From NCBI GenBank assembly GCA_025450405.1, contig JANWHL010000073.1, forward strand, positions 1-6,063: DNA of 6,063 nt. Direction: 5' to 3'. The notes beneath the pieces are model-generated. The model saw only the letters and a program-made list of their open reading frames with translations, ran no database searches and had not been told where the DNA came from. How positions within the stretch are numbered: the first letter of the stretch is position 1; every line of letters begins with the position of its first letter. The DNA comes from Ktedonobacterales bacterium. GTDB lineage: Bacteria > Chloroflexota > Ktedonobacteria > Ktedonobacterales > JADMIN01. The position numbers were made by a program, and so were the translations under genes. Shown piece by piece: positions 1-4,917 of the stretch.

Positions 1-194
1 CGGCGCCCCGCCTGGTTACGGCCGGGGGCCGGGACGCTGCCAGCGCACGCGTGTGCCCCCGCCGCGAGGCGACGCGGCGGAAGCCCCCGGAGTGCCATGA
101 TACGCGCGCGGAATGAAGGTTTCCTTAACGCCCGCGAAGAGTCCCCTCTAGATAGGCCCGCGTGCCACCCGCGCACCACCCGTGCGCCACCGCG

Positions 195-200
195 TAGAAT
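195..200 (+). promoter_or_regulatory. Possible -10 element (TAGAAT) for the acetyltransferase gene
   Basis: TAGAAT matches the sigma-70 -10 consensus TATAAT at five of six positions and lies 27 bp before the GAGGAGGAGG ribosome site, which would give a short leader. No recognisable -35 hexamer lies 15-19 bp upstream. That interval is instead occupied by the short CCACC-containing repeats at 161-191. The call rests on one hexamer only. Confidence 0.22.
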
Positions 201-226
201 GCGGGCGCGGGTAAGAGCGCCCGCGT

Positions 227-236
227 GAGGAGGAGG
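227..236 (+). promoter_or_regulatory. Strong ribosome binding site of the acetyltransferase gene
   Basis: GAGGAGGAGG, a doubled Shine-Dalgarno core, lies 8 nt before the ATG at 245. It decides the start among several in-frame ATGs. Confidence 0.75.
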
Positions 237-244
237 TCGCGCGC

Positions 245-907
245 ATGGCCGACCGGGACAGCGAATCACCCGGCGATGGCGACCCCACGATGCCTGGCGG
301 CGCCGGACCTTCGCGCCGCGGTCTGGATGCCGTCGCGCTGGGGCCATCCGCCGGCATGTGGTACACCTGGTGGGCGGGCGACAGGCTCCCCAGGCTCGCG
401 CCGCCGCCCCGGCTCGAGGTGCTGCGTCTGCCCGACGCCGCGCACGTCGCCGAGTTTACCGACTGGCACCTCAAAGACGCCCAGGCGTATGTGCGCGCGG
501 GGAACGCGTTCTATGTGGCGTACCTGGGTGGGATCGCGGTGGCGTACGGATCGAGCGCGGCCAAGCGGATCGCGATTGGCGAGCTGGATCTGGTCCGCCC
601 GCTGCCGCCCAGGAATCGCTACCTCTGGGGCTTCGTGACCGAATCCCCATGGCGCGGGCACGGGATCTATCCGCGGCTGCTGCGGGCGATCGTCGCGGCC
701 GAACGGCGCGACGCCGAGCGATTCTGGATCGGGCACGAGTCCGCCAACCTGACCTCTGGGCGTGGCATTCTCAAGGCGGGCTTCACGCCCGTGGGCGAAC
801 TCTTCTTCCTGCCTACTGGCGGTCTGGGACTTGTCGCCATCGCACCGGGCGCGCGCGCCGAAGCCGGCGCGGCGATCCTCGGCGCGCGCGTGCTGGCGAG
901 CGGATGA
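245..907 (+). CDS. GNAT-family N-acetyltransferase
   Basis: This is a 220-residue protein of the GNAT fold, whose members transfer an acyl group from acyl-CoA to an amine; it is likely cytoplasmic. The acetyl-CoA-binding motif A is visible as RGHGIYPRLL at 137-146, an RGxGxx loop followed by a helix, although the last glycine of the usual RxxGxG/A is Tyr. A motif-B-like segment follows: N168 and S171, then LKAGFTPVGEL at 176-186, where GNATs carry the 'N..s...yeklGF...g' signature. Residues 1-55 are Gly/Pro/Asp-rich and look disordered. The ATG at 245 is chosen because a very strong GAGGAGGAGG (227-236) sits 8 nt upstream; ATGs at 290 and 356 have no comparable site. It is convergent with the dioxygenase-like gene and seems independent of the catabolic set. 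The substrate cannot be told from sequence. Family call fairly firm, role unknown. Confidence 0.82.
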   Translation: MADRDSESPGDGDPTMPGGAGPSRRGLDAVALGPSAGMWYTWWAGDRLPRLAPPPRLEVLRLPDAAHVAEFTDWHLKDAQAYVRAGNAFYVAYLGGIAVAYGSSAAKRIAIGELDLVRPLPPRNRYLWGFVTESPWRGHGIYPRLLRAIVAAERRDAERFWIGHESANLTSGRGILKAGFTPVGELFFLPTGGLGLVAIAPGARAEAGAAILGARVLASG

Positions 908-910
908 TCG

Positions 911-927
911 CCGCGGGCGACCCGCGG
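911..927. terminator. GC-rich hairpin between convergent genes
   Basis: A perfect 7-bp stem (CCGCGGG / CCCGCGG, loop CGA) begins 3 nt after the TGA of the acetyltransferase gene and lies in the 91-bp gap before the convergent dioxygenase-like gene ends at 999. The position fits a transcription end for the plus-strand gene and perhaps for both. No T-run follows on either strand, so it is not a classical intrinsic terminator. Confidence 0.35.
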
Positions 928-998
928 GCGTCGATGCGAGAGCAGGCATTTATCCGGGGGCCGTGGCGAATCGCGAATGCCTCAGTATCCCCACGCGC

Positions 999-1610
999 CT
1001 AACCGCCGCGCGCGCCAGTCTCCTCGCGCGGGCGAGGCTGGGGACGCAGGCCCTCCGGCTCCAGGCTCGGCGCGCGCCGCCGTGTGAGATCGGCGATCGC
1101 GTCGGCGATGTGGCCATCGTCGACGTTGTAGGCGCCGGCCGCCACGCGCATCCGGTGGGCCGCGCTCAGCACGTCGGCCACGGTGTAGCTTTCTGGTGGG
1201 ACGAACTTGTAGCAGGCCATCTCCAGGAGCTGCCCATTGGGGTCCCGGAAGTAGATCGAGTCCATGAAGCCGCGGTCGATCGGGCCGGTGTTCTCGATGC
1301 CATGCGCCTGCAGCCGGGCCTCCACCTGGGTGTAGACCGCGCGCGAGACGGTGAAGGCGACGTGGTGCAGATTGCCGATGCCCTGTGGATTGGGCGTCGG
1401 GTCGGGCGTGCGCGTTGGGCGCACGAAGAAGGTGATCAGCCGGCCATCCCCGGCGTCGAAATAGAGGTGCTCCTCGTCCGGGACATCCAGATTGGGCTGA
1501 TCGAGCACCAGCGGCATGCCCAGCACACCCTGATAGAACGCGATCGTCGCCTCGCGGTTCGAGCCAACGAACGTCAGGTGATGCACCCCCTGCACCTGCA
1601 GATCGGTCAT
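999..1610 (-). CDS. VOC-superfamily protein, ring-cleaving dioxygenase-like
   Basis: This 203-residue protein carries two beta-alpha-beta-beta-beta modules of the vicinal-oxygen-chelate fold, at about 6-65 and 79-135. Seen directly: GVHHLTFVGS at 8-17, FYQGVLGMPLV at 25-35, EHLYFDAGDG at 47-56, NLHHVAFTV at 80-88 and FRDPNGQLLEM at 121-131. Plausible metal ligands are H11, H83 and E130, the two-His-one-Glu set of extradiol-type VOC dioxygenases. The HLYF...G segment resembles ring-cleaving dioxygenases of the MhqO/PcpA/LinE kind, which split hydroquinone-type rings. Those proteins are usually near 300 residues, so this is a shorter relative and its substrate is uncertain. Residues 136-203 form a Pro/Arg-rich tail outside the fold. 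The ATG at 1610 has GGAGG at 1617-1621, 6 nt away. It is last in a row of four minus-strand genes that includes a maleylacetate reductase, which supports an aromatic-degradation role by inference. A glyoxalase or isomerase activity is the main alternative. Confidence 0.8.
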   Translation of the reverse strand: MTDLQVQGVHHLTFVGSNREATIAFYQGVLGMPLVLDQPNLDVPDEEHLYFDAGDGRLITFFVRPTRTPDPTPNPQGIGNLHHVAFTVSRAVYTQVEARLQAHGIENTGPIDRGFMDSIYFRDPNGQLLEMACYKFVPPESYTVADVLSAAHRMRVAAGAYNVDDGHIADAIADLTRRRAPSLEPEGLRPQPRPREETGARGG

Positions 1611-1616
1611 GGCGCG

Positions 1617-1621
1617 CCTCC
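1617..1621 (-). promoter_or_regulatory. Ribosome binding site of the dioxygenase-like gene
   Basis: GGAGG on the minus strand lies 6 nt upstream of the ATG at 1610. It supports that start and lies just downstream of the large palindrome at 1630-1655. Confidence 0.65.
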
Positions 1622-1629
1622 ATCACGAG

Positions 1630-1655
1630 GCCGGAGCGGGCGCGCCCGCTCCGGC
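1630..1655. promoter_or_regulatory. 26-bp perfect GC palindrome in the leader of the dioxygenase-like gene
   Basis: The two 13-bp halves, GCCGGAGCGGGCG and CGCCCGCTCCGGC, are exact reverse complements with no spacer. The palindrome is 8 bp upstream of the ribosome site and 19 bp upstream of the ATG at 1610, inside the 123-bp gap after the isomerase-like gene. As DNA it could be an operator for a dimeric regulator. As RNA it would form a roughly 11-bp stem with a tight loop, acting as an attenuator or a processing or stabilising hairpin between two cistrons. No T-run follows on the minus strand, which argues against a simple intrinsic terminator. Confidence 0.5.
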
Positions 1656-1680
1656 GAGACAACCTACCCTGAAGCACACG

Positions 1681-1697
1681 GGTGTCCACTGGACACC
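1681..1697. promoter_or_regulatory. 17-bp operator-like dyad (GGTGTCCA-C-TGGACACC)
   Basis: Two exact 8-bp inverted half-sites flank a single central C, 71 bp upstream of the start of the dioxygenase-like gene and 36 bp after the stop of the isomerase-like gene. The one-base centre is too tight for a good RNA hairpin but normal for a protein-binding operator. On the minus strand a weak TTGCGG overlaps its upstream edge, but I see no good -10 hexamer, so the promoter itself is not identified. The binding protein is unknown and no regulator gene lies in the window. Confidence 0.4.
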
Positions 1698-1733
1698 GCA
1701 ATACGAGAGAGAACGGGTGATCCGAGGTGGGGA

Positions 1734-2555
1734 TCAGATGCGGAAGAACAGGTGGCGGAATGTCTCGATCACCGTGGGATCGCCCGTGGCCTCGCCGCCC
1801 TCCACACGCTGGAATGTCGTCAGCACGAAGTCGGAGGCGGTCTTGAAGTGGATGAGCGCTTTGGCGCCCTCCAGATGCTCGGCGGGCGCGTAGCTGAACG
1901 TGCCGTCGCGCACCGTCACGAGCCACTGGCCGCCCCACTCGCCGTCCACCTTGATGCCCACCTCGATGTCGACGCCCTTCGCCGACGCCTCGTCCAAGGT
2001 GGACAGCATCAGGATGAACATATACGGCACCAGCACGCCCGCCGTCCGCTCATCCAGCGCCGCGTCTCGCTTCCCCAGGCCCCACTCCATGTCCCATGTG
2101 TGGACACCATAGTCCATCACGTGGAAGGCCGGGTAGAAGAGGGTCGGCAGCGGGCCCATGTAGGGGTGGGTCACATTGAAGCTGCCCCATTCGTCGGGGG
2201 TCAACTCGCCGAAGATGGTCATCATCTTGTCGGAGTCGCCCTTGAGCCGCGCGATGGCGTCCTCCCGCGTTAGCCGGCGCATGGTCTTGGCGTTCTCATC
2301 CAGCCGCTGGGCCATCACCAGCAGGCCCACCGCATTCGCCGGCCGGCCGCTTTTGGCCATTTGCCAGCGATTGAGGTAGCCCTCGGTGACGTCGATCATG
2401 TGGCCGACGACGTCGCGCACCTCCCACTCCGAGCAGCGGGTCTGGACCTCCCAGTTTTTGGGATCGTCGACGATGTCATAGAACCGGGCGCGCTCGGTGC
2501 GGATCACATCGAGCATTGTGTCTTTGGCGGCGTAGTCCATCGTGTTGACACCCAT
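1734..2555 (-). CDS. Maleylpyruvate isomerase-family (MDMPI/DinB-like) protein
   Basis: This is a 273-residue protein in two parts. Residues 10-165 form the four-helix DinB/MDMPI domain: TRCSEWEVRDVVGHM at 39-53 is the hallmark 'T.C.gW.vrdvv.H' segment, and DYGVHTWDM at 148-156 is the second hallmark. H52, D148 and H152 fall where the family binds its metal. Residues 195-273 resemble the SCP2-like C-terminal domain of the same family, ending ATGDPTVIETFRHLF (256-270). Characterised members are mycothiol-dependent maleylpyruvate isomerases of the gentisate pathway, converting maleylpyruvate to fumarylpyruvate. Many relatives have no known substrate and probably use some other thiol. The ATG at 2555 is chosen because GGGGAGG (2562-2568) lies 6 nt upstream; the frame stays open to an ATG at 2684, discussed separately. 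Its placement between maleylacetate reductase-like and dioxygenase-like genes fits ring-cleavage metabolism, by inference only. Confidence 0.78.
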   Translation of the reverse strand: MGVNTMDYAAKDTMLDVIRTERARFYDIVDDPKNWEVQTRCSEWEVRDVVGHMIDVTEGYLNRWQMAKSGRPANAVGLLVMAQRLDENAKTMRRLTREDAIARLKGDSDKMMTIFGELTPDEWGSFNVTHPYMGPLPTLFYPAFHVMDYGVHTWDMEWGLGKRDAALDERTAGVLVPYMFILMLSTLDEASAKGVDIEVGIKVDGEWGGQWLVTVRDGTFSYAPAEHLEGAKALIHFKTASDFVLTTFQRVEGGEATGDPTVIETFRHLFFRI

Positions 2556-2561
2556 GCGAGA

Positions 2562-2568
2562 CCTCCCC
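2562..2568 (-). promoter_or_regulatory. Ribosome binding site deciding the isomerase-like start
   Basis: GGGGAGG lies 6 nt before the ATG at 2555 on the minus strand. It favours this start over the in-frame ATGs at 2540 and 2684. Confidence 0.6.
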
Positions 2569-2645
2569 ATGGCTTGCGTCGGGCACGCGCCCCAGCGGCC
2601 GCGCCGCCGACACTGGTGGTGACAGGGACGCTGGCGGCACTCAAG

Positions 2646-2680
2646 GTCGAGATGATCGTGGTCGAGGTGCTCGTGGTCGA
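2646..2680. repeat. 15-bp tandem repeat in the isomerase-like gene leader
   Basis: Two adjacent 15-bp units, gtcgagatgatcgtg (2646-2660) and gtcgaggtgctcgtg (2661-2675), differ at two positions. A third partial unit starts at 2676 (gtcga). Read on the minus strand in frame with the downstream gene, the repeat would encode alternating His/Asp/Leu. It lies between the maleylacetate reductase-like stop and the isomerase-like start. Confidence 0.55.
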
Positions 2681-2705
2681 GCATCGACGTTCAGAGTTGG
2701 TGGCG

Positions 2706-2715
2706 TCACCTCCTT
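2706..2715 (-). promoter_or_regulatory. Perfect Shine-Dalgarno (AAGGAGGTGA) without a well-placed start
   Basis: The minus strand reads AAGGAGGTGA, a 10-base complement of the usual 16S rRNA 3' end. The nearest ATG downstream, at 2684, is 24 nt from the GGAGG core, too far for normal initiation. A GTG overlaps the site itself. That ATG opens a frame that runs in phase into the isomerase-like gene. It may be chance, a relic, or the site of an alternative longer start. Confidence 0.35.
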
Positions 2716-2732
2716 CCGCGAACGCGCTCCCG

Positions 2733-2760
2733 TACCTCAGTGCGTTTACCTCAGCGCGTT
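2733..2760. repeat. 14-bp tandem direct repeat
   Basis: TACCTCAGTGCGTT (2733-2746) is followed at once by TACCTCAGCGCGTT (2747-2760), with one mismatch. An inverted partner of the last 8 bases, AACGCGCT, occurs at 2721-2728. The repeat lies 29 bp past the stop of the maleylacetate reductase-like gene, in the leader of the isomerase-like gene, so it may be a paired regulator site or a simple duplication. Confidence 0.55.
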
Positions 2761-2788
2761 GGCCACGGGCCGCTGGCCCCGCCGCGGT

Positions 2789-3943
2789 TCACCACGCCGC
2801 GCGCAGCAGCGCCTCGATCTCCGCCGCGTCACGCACCGGGCGCGGATTGTTGCGCACCGCGCGGCTCAGCAGCGCGATCTCCGCGAGGCGCGGCAGATCG
2901 TCGGCGGCGACGCCGACCTCACGCAGGTGCCGCGGCAGGCCCAGCCGCTCGATGAGCGTGGCGACACCGGCCGTGGCGGCCGCCGCCGCGGCGACGTCGC
3001 TCTGCCCCGACGTATGGAAGCCGAGCGCGGGCGCGGCCAGCGCGAGCGCTGGCGCGGTCACCTCCAGATTGAACCGCATCGCGTGCGGCAGGATGATGGC
3101 ATTGGCGACGCCGTGCGGCACCCCCGCCGTCCCGCCAAGCACGTGGCACAGGCCGTGGTGCAGGCCCATGGCCACCGTTGCGAGCGCGGTCCCCGCGAGA
3201 TACGCCCCCGCCAGCAGATCGCCGCGGGCCTCCAGATCGGCGCCCGCGGCGCGGCAGCGCGGCAGGGCACCGGCGATGGTCTCGATGCCCGCGCGCGCCG
3301 CCGCCGTCGCCAGCGGGTTGCGGGTGATCGAATAGAGCGCCTCCACACAGTGCGCCAGCGCGTTGATGCCGGTAGATGCGGTCAGCTCGGGCGCCAGGTC
3401 CAGCGTCAGCTCCGGGTCGTACACGACGAGCCGCGGGGCGATGCGCGGATCGGTCACCGTCACCTTACGGGCGGCGCCGCCCTCGTGGCGGGTCACGCCG
3501 TAGACGGGGGTCATCTCCGAGCCGGCGTAGGTGGTGGGGATGGCCGCGACGGGCACCAGTGGCTCGTGGTCCGGGCGCGTCGGCGCGCCCTCCCGGCCGC
3601 CGCGACGCTCCTCCAGCCCGAAGCTCACCGCCTTGGCGATGCCGATCGCGCTGCCGCCGCCCAGCCCCACGATCGCGTCCACGTGGGCTGCTTCCGCCAG
3701 CGCCAGTGCCTCGGCCACATCCTCCTCGAGGACATGCGGCCGCACGCGGTCGAAGGTGGCCGCCAGCCGCGCGCCCAGGGCCTCCTCGACGGCACGCGCG
3801 TGGCCATCGCGCCGGAGCGCGGGCGAGGCGCAGAGCAAGAGGCGCCGCCAGCCGTGGCGGTCAGCCGCCTCGCCCAACCGCGCGACGGAGCCGGCGCCGA
3901 ACATGACTTCTCGCCCGGGGAACGTGCTCTCGAAGGCGCGCAT
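2789..3943 (-). CDS. Maleylacetate reductase-like enzyme (iron-ADH superfamily)
   Basis: This 384-residue protein belongs to the iron-containing alcohol dehydrogenase superfamily and most resembles maleylacetate reductase, which reduces maleylacetate to 3-oxoadipate with NAD(P)H in hydroquinone, hydroxyquinol and chloroaromatic degradation. Visible marks are GGGS at 95-98 (nucleotide-binding loop), AIPTTYAGSEMTPVYGVT at 134-151, STGINALAHCVEALYS at 190-205 and GLHHGLCHVLGG at 260-271, then VPHG at 275-278. In iron-dependent alcohol dehydrogenases the first metal ligand is Asp; here it is N194, as maleylacetate reductases show, with H198, H263 and H277 kept. A Glu/Arg/Gly-rich stretch at 110-127 and an Ala-rich run at 317-327 make it somewhat longer than the usual 350-360 residues. 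The ATG at 3943 gives the family-like start MRAFESTFPG and has GAGG 7 nt upstream; a GTG at 3973 would add ten residues. Another FeADH activity is the alternative. Confidence 0.86.
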   Translation of the reverse strand: MRAFESTFPGREVMFGAGSVARLGEAADRHGWRRLLLCASPALRRDGHARAVEEALGARLAATFDRVRPHVLEEDVAEALALAEAAHVDAIVGLGGGSAIGIAKAVSFGLEERRGGREGAPTRPDHEPLVPVAAIPTTYAGSEMTPVYGVTRHEGGAARKVTVTDPRIAPRLVVYDPELTLDLAPELTASTGINALAHCVEALYSITRNPLATAAARAGIETIAGALPRCRAAGADLEARGDLLAGAYLAGTALATVAMGLHHGLCHVLGGTAGVPHGVANAIILPHAMRFNLEVTAPALALAAPALGFHTSGQSDVAAAAAATAGVATLIERLGLPRHLREVGVAADDLPRLAEIALLSRAVRNNPRPVRDAAEIEALLRAAW

Positions 3944-4169
3944 CGAGATGCCTCGGATCGACCGCGACCACACCGGACCGCGCGGCCCAACGTTCTACGA
4001 CGCCGCGGCCGCGCTCAGCGAGTAGGCGGCCGCGGGTGCGAATAGCCGAGCCGCCGGGCCAGTGCCCATGCCGGCTCCCGATCGCGCAGCGTACCACACG
4101 GGCCGCGCGGCCTGCCGCCAGCGCTGTCGCGGAGACACCGTGGGCACCGCGCGCCATGCGCGCCCCGCG
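3944..4169. other. Non-coding gap between the small VOC gene and the maleylacetate reductase-like gene
   Basis: I see no gene in these 226 bp. They contain a 12-bp palindrome GGCCGCGCGGCC (4101-4112) and the hairpin at 4149-4163 described separately. No clear -35/-10 pair is visible on the minus strand, although the gap is long enough to hold a promoter for the reductase gene. Confidence 0.45.
4149..4163 (-). terminator. GC hairpin just after the small VOC gene
   Basis: A 6-bp stem (GCGCGC / GCGCGC, loop ATG on the minus strand) starts 6 nt past the TAA of the small VOC gene. The position suits transcript ending or 3'-end protection, but there is no T-run and short GCGC dyads arise often by chance at this base composition. 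Confidence 0.22.
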
Positions 4170-4529
4170 TTAACTCATCGGGGTCGTCAATTGAAAGTAG
4201 TTGCCGTCGGGATCAGCCAGGGTCGCGATCCAACCCTCGCCGATGGCGTAGGGTTCACGGATGACGACCGCGCCAATCGCCTTGACCCGCTCAAACTCCT
4301 CTTTGACCTGCGCGGTGTCGAAATTGAGCATGATGCGACCAGGATCCTTGGTGGCGCCTTGCATGGCCGAGTGCGTGAGCAGGGAAAAGTACGCGCTGCC
4401 CACTTGCCAGCCCGCGAATCCTTGTTCCAGATCGACCATATCCGCCGGCTTGCCAATGACTTGCTCGTAGAAGGCCGTTAAGGCCTCGAGGCGCTGGGTG
4501 CCGATCATGACGGAGGTGAGATTCAACAT
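4170..4529 (-). CDS. Small VOC/glyoxalase-fold protein
   Basis: This 119-residue protein has the two-module VOC (glyoxalase/bleomycin-resistance) fold, the usual length for a single-domain member that works as a dimer. Visible segments are LTSVMIGTQRLEALTAFYEQ at 4-23, GFAGWQVGSAYFSL at 37-50, IMLNFDTAQVKEEFERVKAIG at 66-86 in part, and GWIATLADPDGNYFQL at 99-114. The usual first-strand His is absent (the strand reads SVMIG) and the last-strand Glu is Gln (Q113), so the common metal centre seems lost. This suggests a metal-independent member, perhaps ligand binding or isomerisation; the substrate is unknown. The ATG at 4529 (MLNLTSVMIG) gives the family's typical start. The frame is open to 4589, but those 20 residues are polar and unlike the fold. 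Its ribosome site is weak: GGAAAGG lies about 15 nt off. It heads the row of minus-strand genes. Confidence 0.8.
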   Translation of the reverse strand: MLNLTSVMIGTQRLEALTAFYEQVIGKPADMVDLEQGFAGWQVGSAYFSLLTHSAMQGATKDPGRIMLNFDTAQVKEEFERVKAIGAVVIREPYAIGEGWIATLADPDGNYFQLTTPMS

Positions 4530-4664
4530 GCTCAAGCGCCGCCTTTCCGCGTGCGATTCACTGGGACTCGTGGACACATCTTCGACCACCGCGAAGTATG
4601 GTCATGCCGCTCGGGGTCGCGTCCAGAGTTCGCTGGCGCAAGGCGCCGCGCACGCGGCAGGCGG

Positions 4665-4688
4665 GGATCGAGCCGTGGATCGAGCCGC
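4665..4688. repeat. 12-bp tandem direct repeat
   Basis: GGATCGAGCCGT (4665-4676) and GGATCGAGCCGC (4677-4688) are adjacent and differ only in the last base. They lie in the divergent region, 136 bp above the small VOC start and about 240 bp before the membrane-protein start. The 12-bp period could present two half-sites close to one helical face, or the pair may be a chance duplication. Confidence 0.5.
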
Positions 4689-4875
4689 GGCTTGCCGGGG
4701 CCAACAAGTGGCACGGCGTGCGCGGGGGTCTGGGCGGTGATGCCGGGGTCGGCGGCGATGGCACGCGCGGTGTGCTCACGGGTCCTCCACCGGCCCCGTG
4801 ACTCACCCGCATCGCCTCGTGCCGCCCAGTCAGTCAGCGATGGCCCGAAGGTTGCGGCAACATGGCCACGCCTGG

Positions 4876-4907
4876 CCGTGCCGCCGTGTCGCGTGCCCCC
4901 GTGTCGC
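4876..4907 (+). repeat. Three CCGTGYCGC motifs before the membrane-protein gene
   Basis: CCGTGCCGC (4876-4884), CCGTGTCGC (4884-4892) and CCGTGTCGC (4899-4907) end 3 bp before the AAAGGAG ribosome site. The spacing is irregular (8 and 15 bp). They could be regulator sites or leader RNA elements, but short GC-rich motifs recur easily here. Confidence 0.35.
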
Positions 4908-4910
4908 TGA

Positions 4911-4917
4911 AAAGGAG
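4911..4917 (+). promoter_or_regulatory. Ribosome binding site of the membrane-protein gene
   Basis: AAAGGAG lies 9 nt before the ATG at 4927. It sets that start rather than the upstream in-frame ATG at 4798, whose 43 extra residues are His/Arg/Pro-rich and unlike a membrane protein's N-terminus. Confidence 0.7.

Larger units (their letters stand above)
1..244. other. Non-coding leader upstream of the acetyltransferase gene
   Basis: No convincing gene is seen here. One plus-strand frame is open from the window edge to a TGA at 226-228, but its translation is a featureless Arg/Pro/Ala run typical of GC-rich non-coding DNA. The stretch holds a GC hairpin at 59-80 (8-bp stem CCGCCGCG, 6-nt loop, no T-run after it). 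It also holds three imperfect roughly 10-bp tandem units between 161 and 191, and a TAGAAT hexamer at 195-200 that could be a -10 element. The hairpin might mark the end of a transcript arriving from outside the window, but nothing proves this. Confidence 0.5.

Noticed and set aside
1..228. Plus-strand frame open from the window edge to TGA at 226-228, possibly the tail of an upstream gene
   Set aside because: Its translation is an Arg/Pro/Ala-rich run with no motif, and such open frames are expected in GC-rich spacer. No independent support.
266..949. Minus-strand open frame opposite the acetyltransferase gene
   Set aside because: The plus-strand frame has GNAT motifs and a strong ribosome site; the opposite frame has neither.
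1630..1655. Intrinsic terminator at the 26-bp palindrome
   Set aside because: The stem is strong, but neither strand has a T-run after it, so it is reported as a regulatory or leader dyad instead.
762..2273. Long plus-strand open frame (503 codons)
   Set aside because: It starts inside the acetyltransferase gene and runs antisense to the dioxygenase-like and isomerase-like genes, whose motifs are clear. It has no recognisable domain, so it is a shadow.
2646..2760. CRISPR array at the tandem repeats
   Set aside because: Units are 14-15 bp, directly adjacent without spacers, and only two to three copies occur. No cas genes are present.
2361..3335. Plus-strand open frame of 324 codons spanning the isomerase-like gene start and the reductase-like gene end
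   Set aside because: It covers two real minus-strand genes and their gap, with low-complexity Ala/Arg/Ser composition and no motif.
3944..3973. GTG at 3973 as start of the maleylacetate reductase-like gene
   Set aside because: It adds ten residues not typical of the family, and I see no ribosome site close to it. The ATG at 3943 gives a normal N-terminus with GAGG 7 nt away.
2759..4045. Long plus-strand open frame (428 codons)
   Set aside because: It is antisense to the maleylacetate reductase-like gene. The translation is Arg/Gly/Gln/His-rich without any fold signature, so it is a shadow of high-GC third positions.
4551..4910. Plus-strand open frames in the divergent gap (4551-4910, 4598-4801)
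   Set aside because: No convincing ribosome site and Arg/Gly-rich low-complexity translations; the WIEP-type duplication simply reflects the 12-bp DNA repeat.
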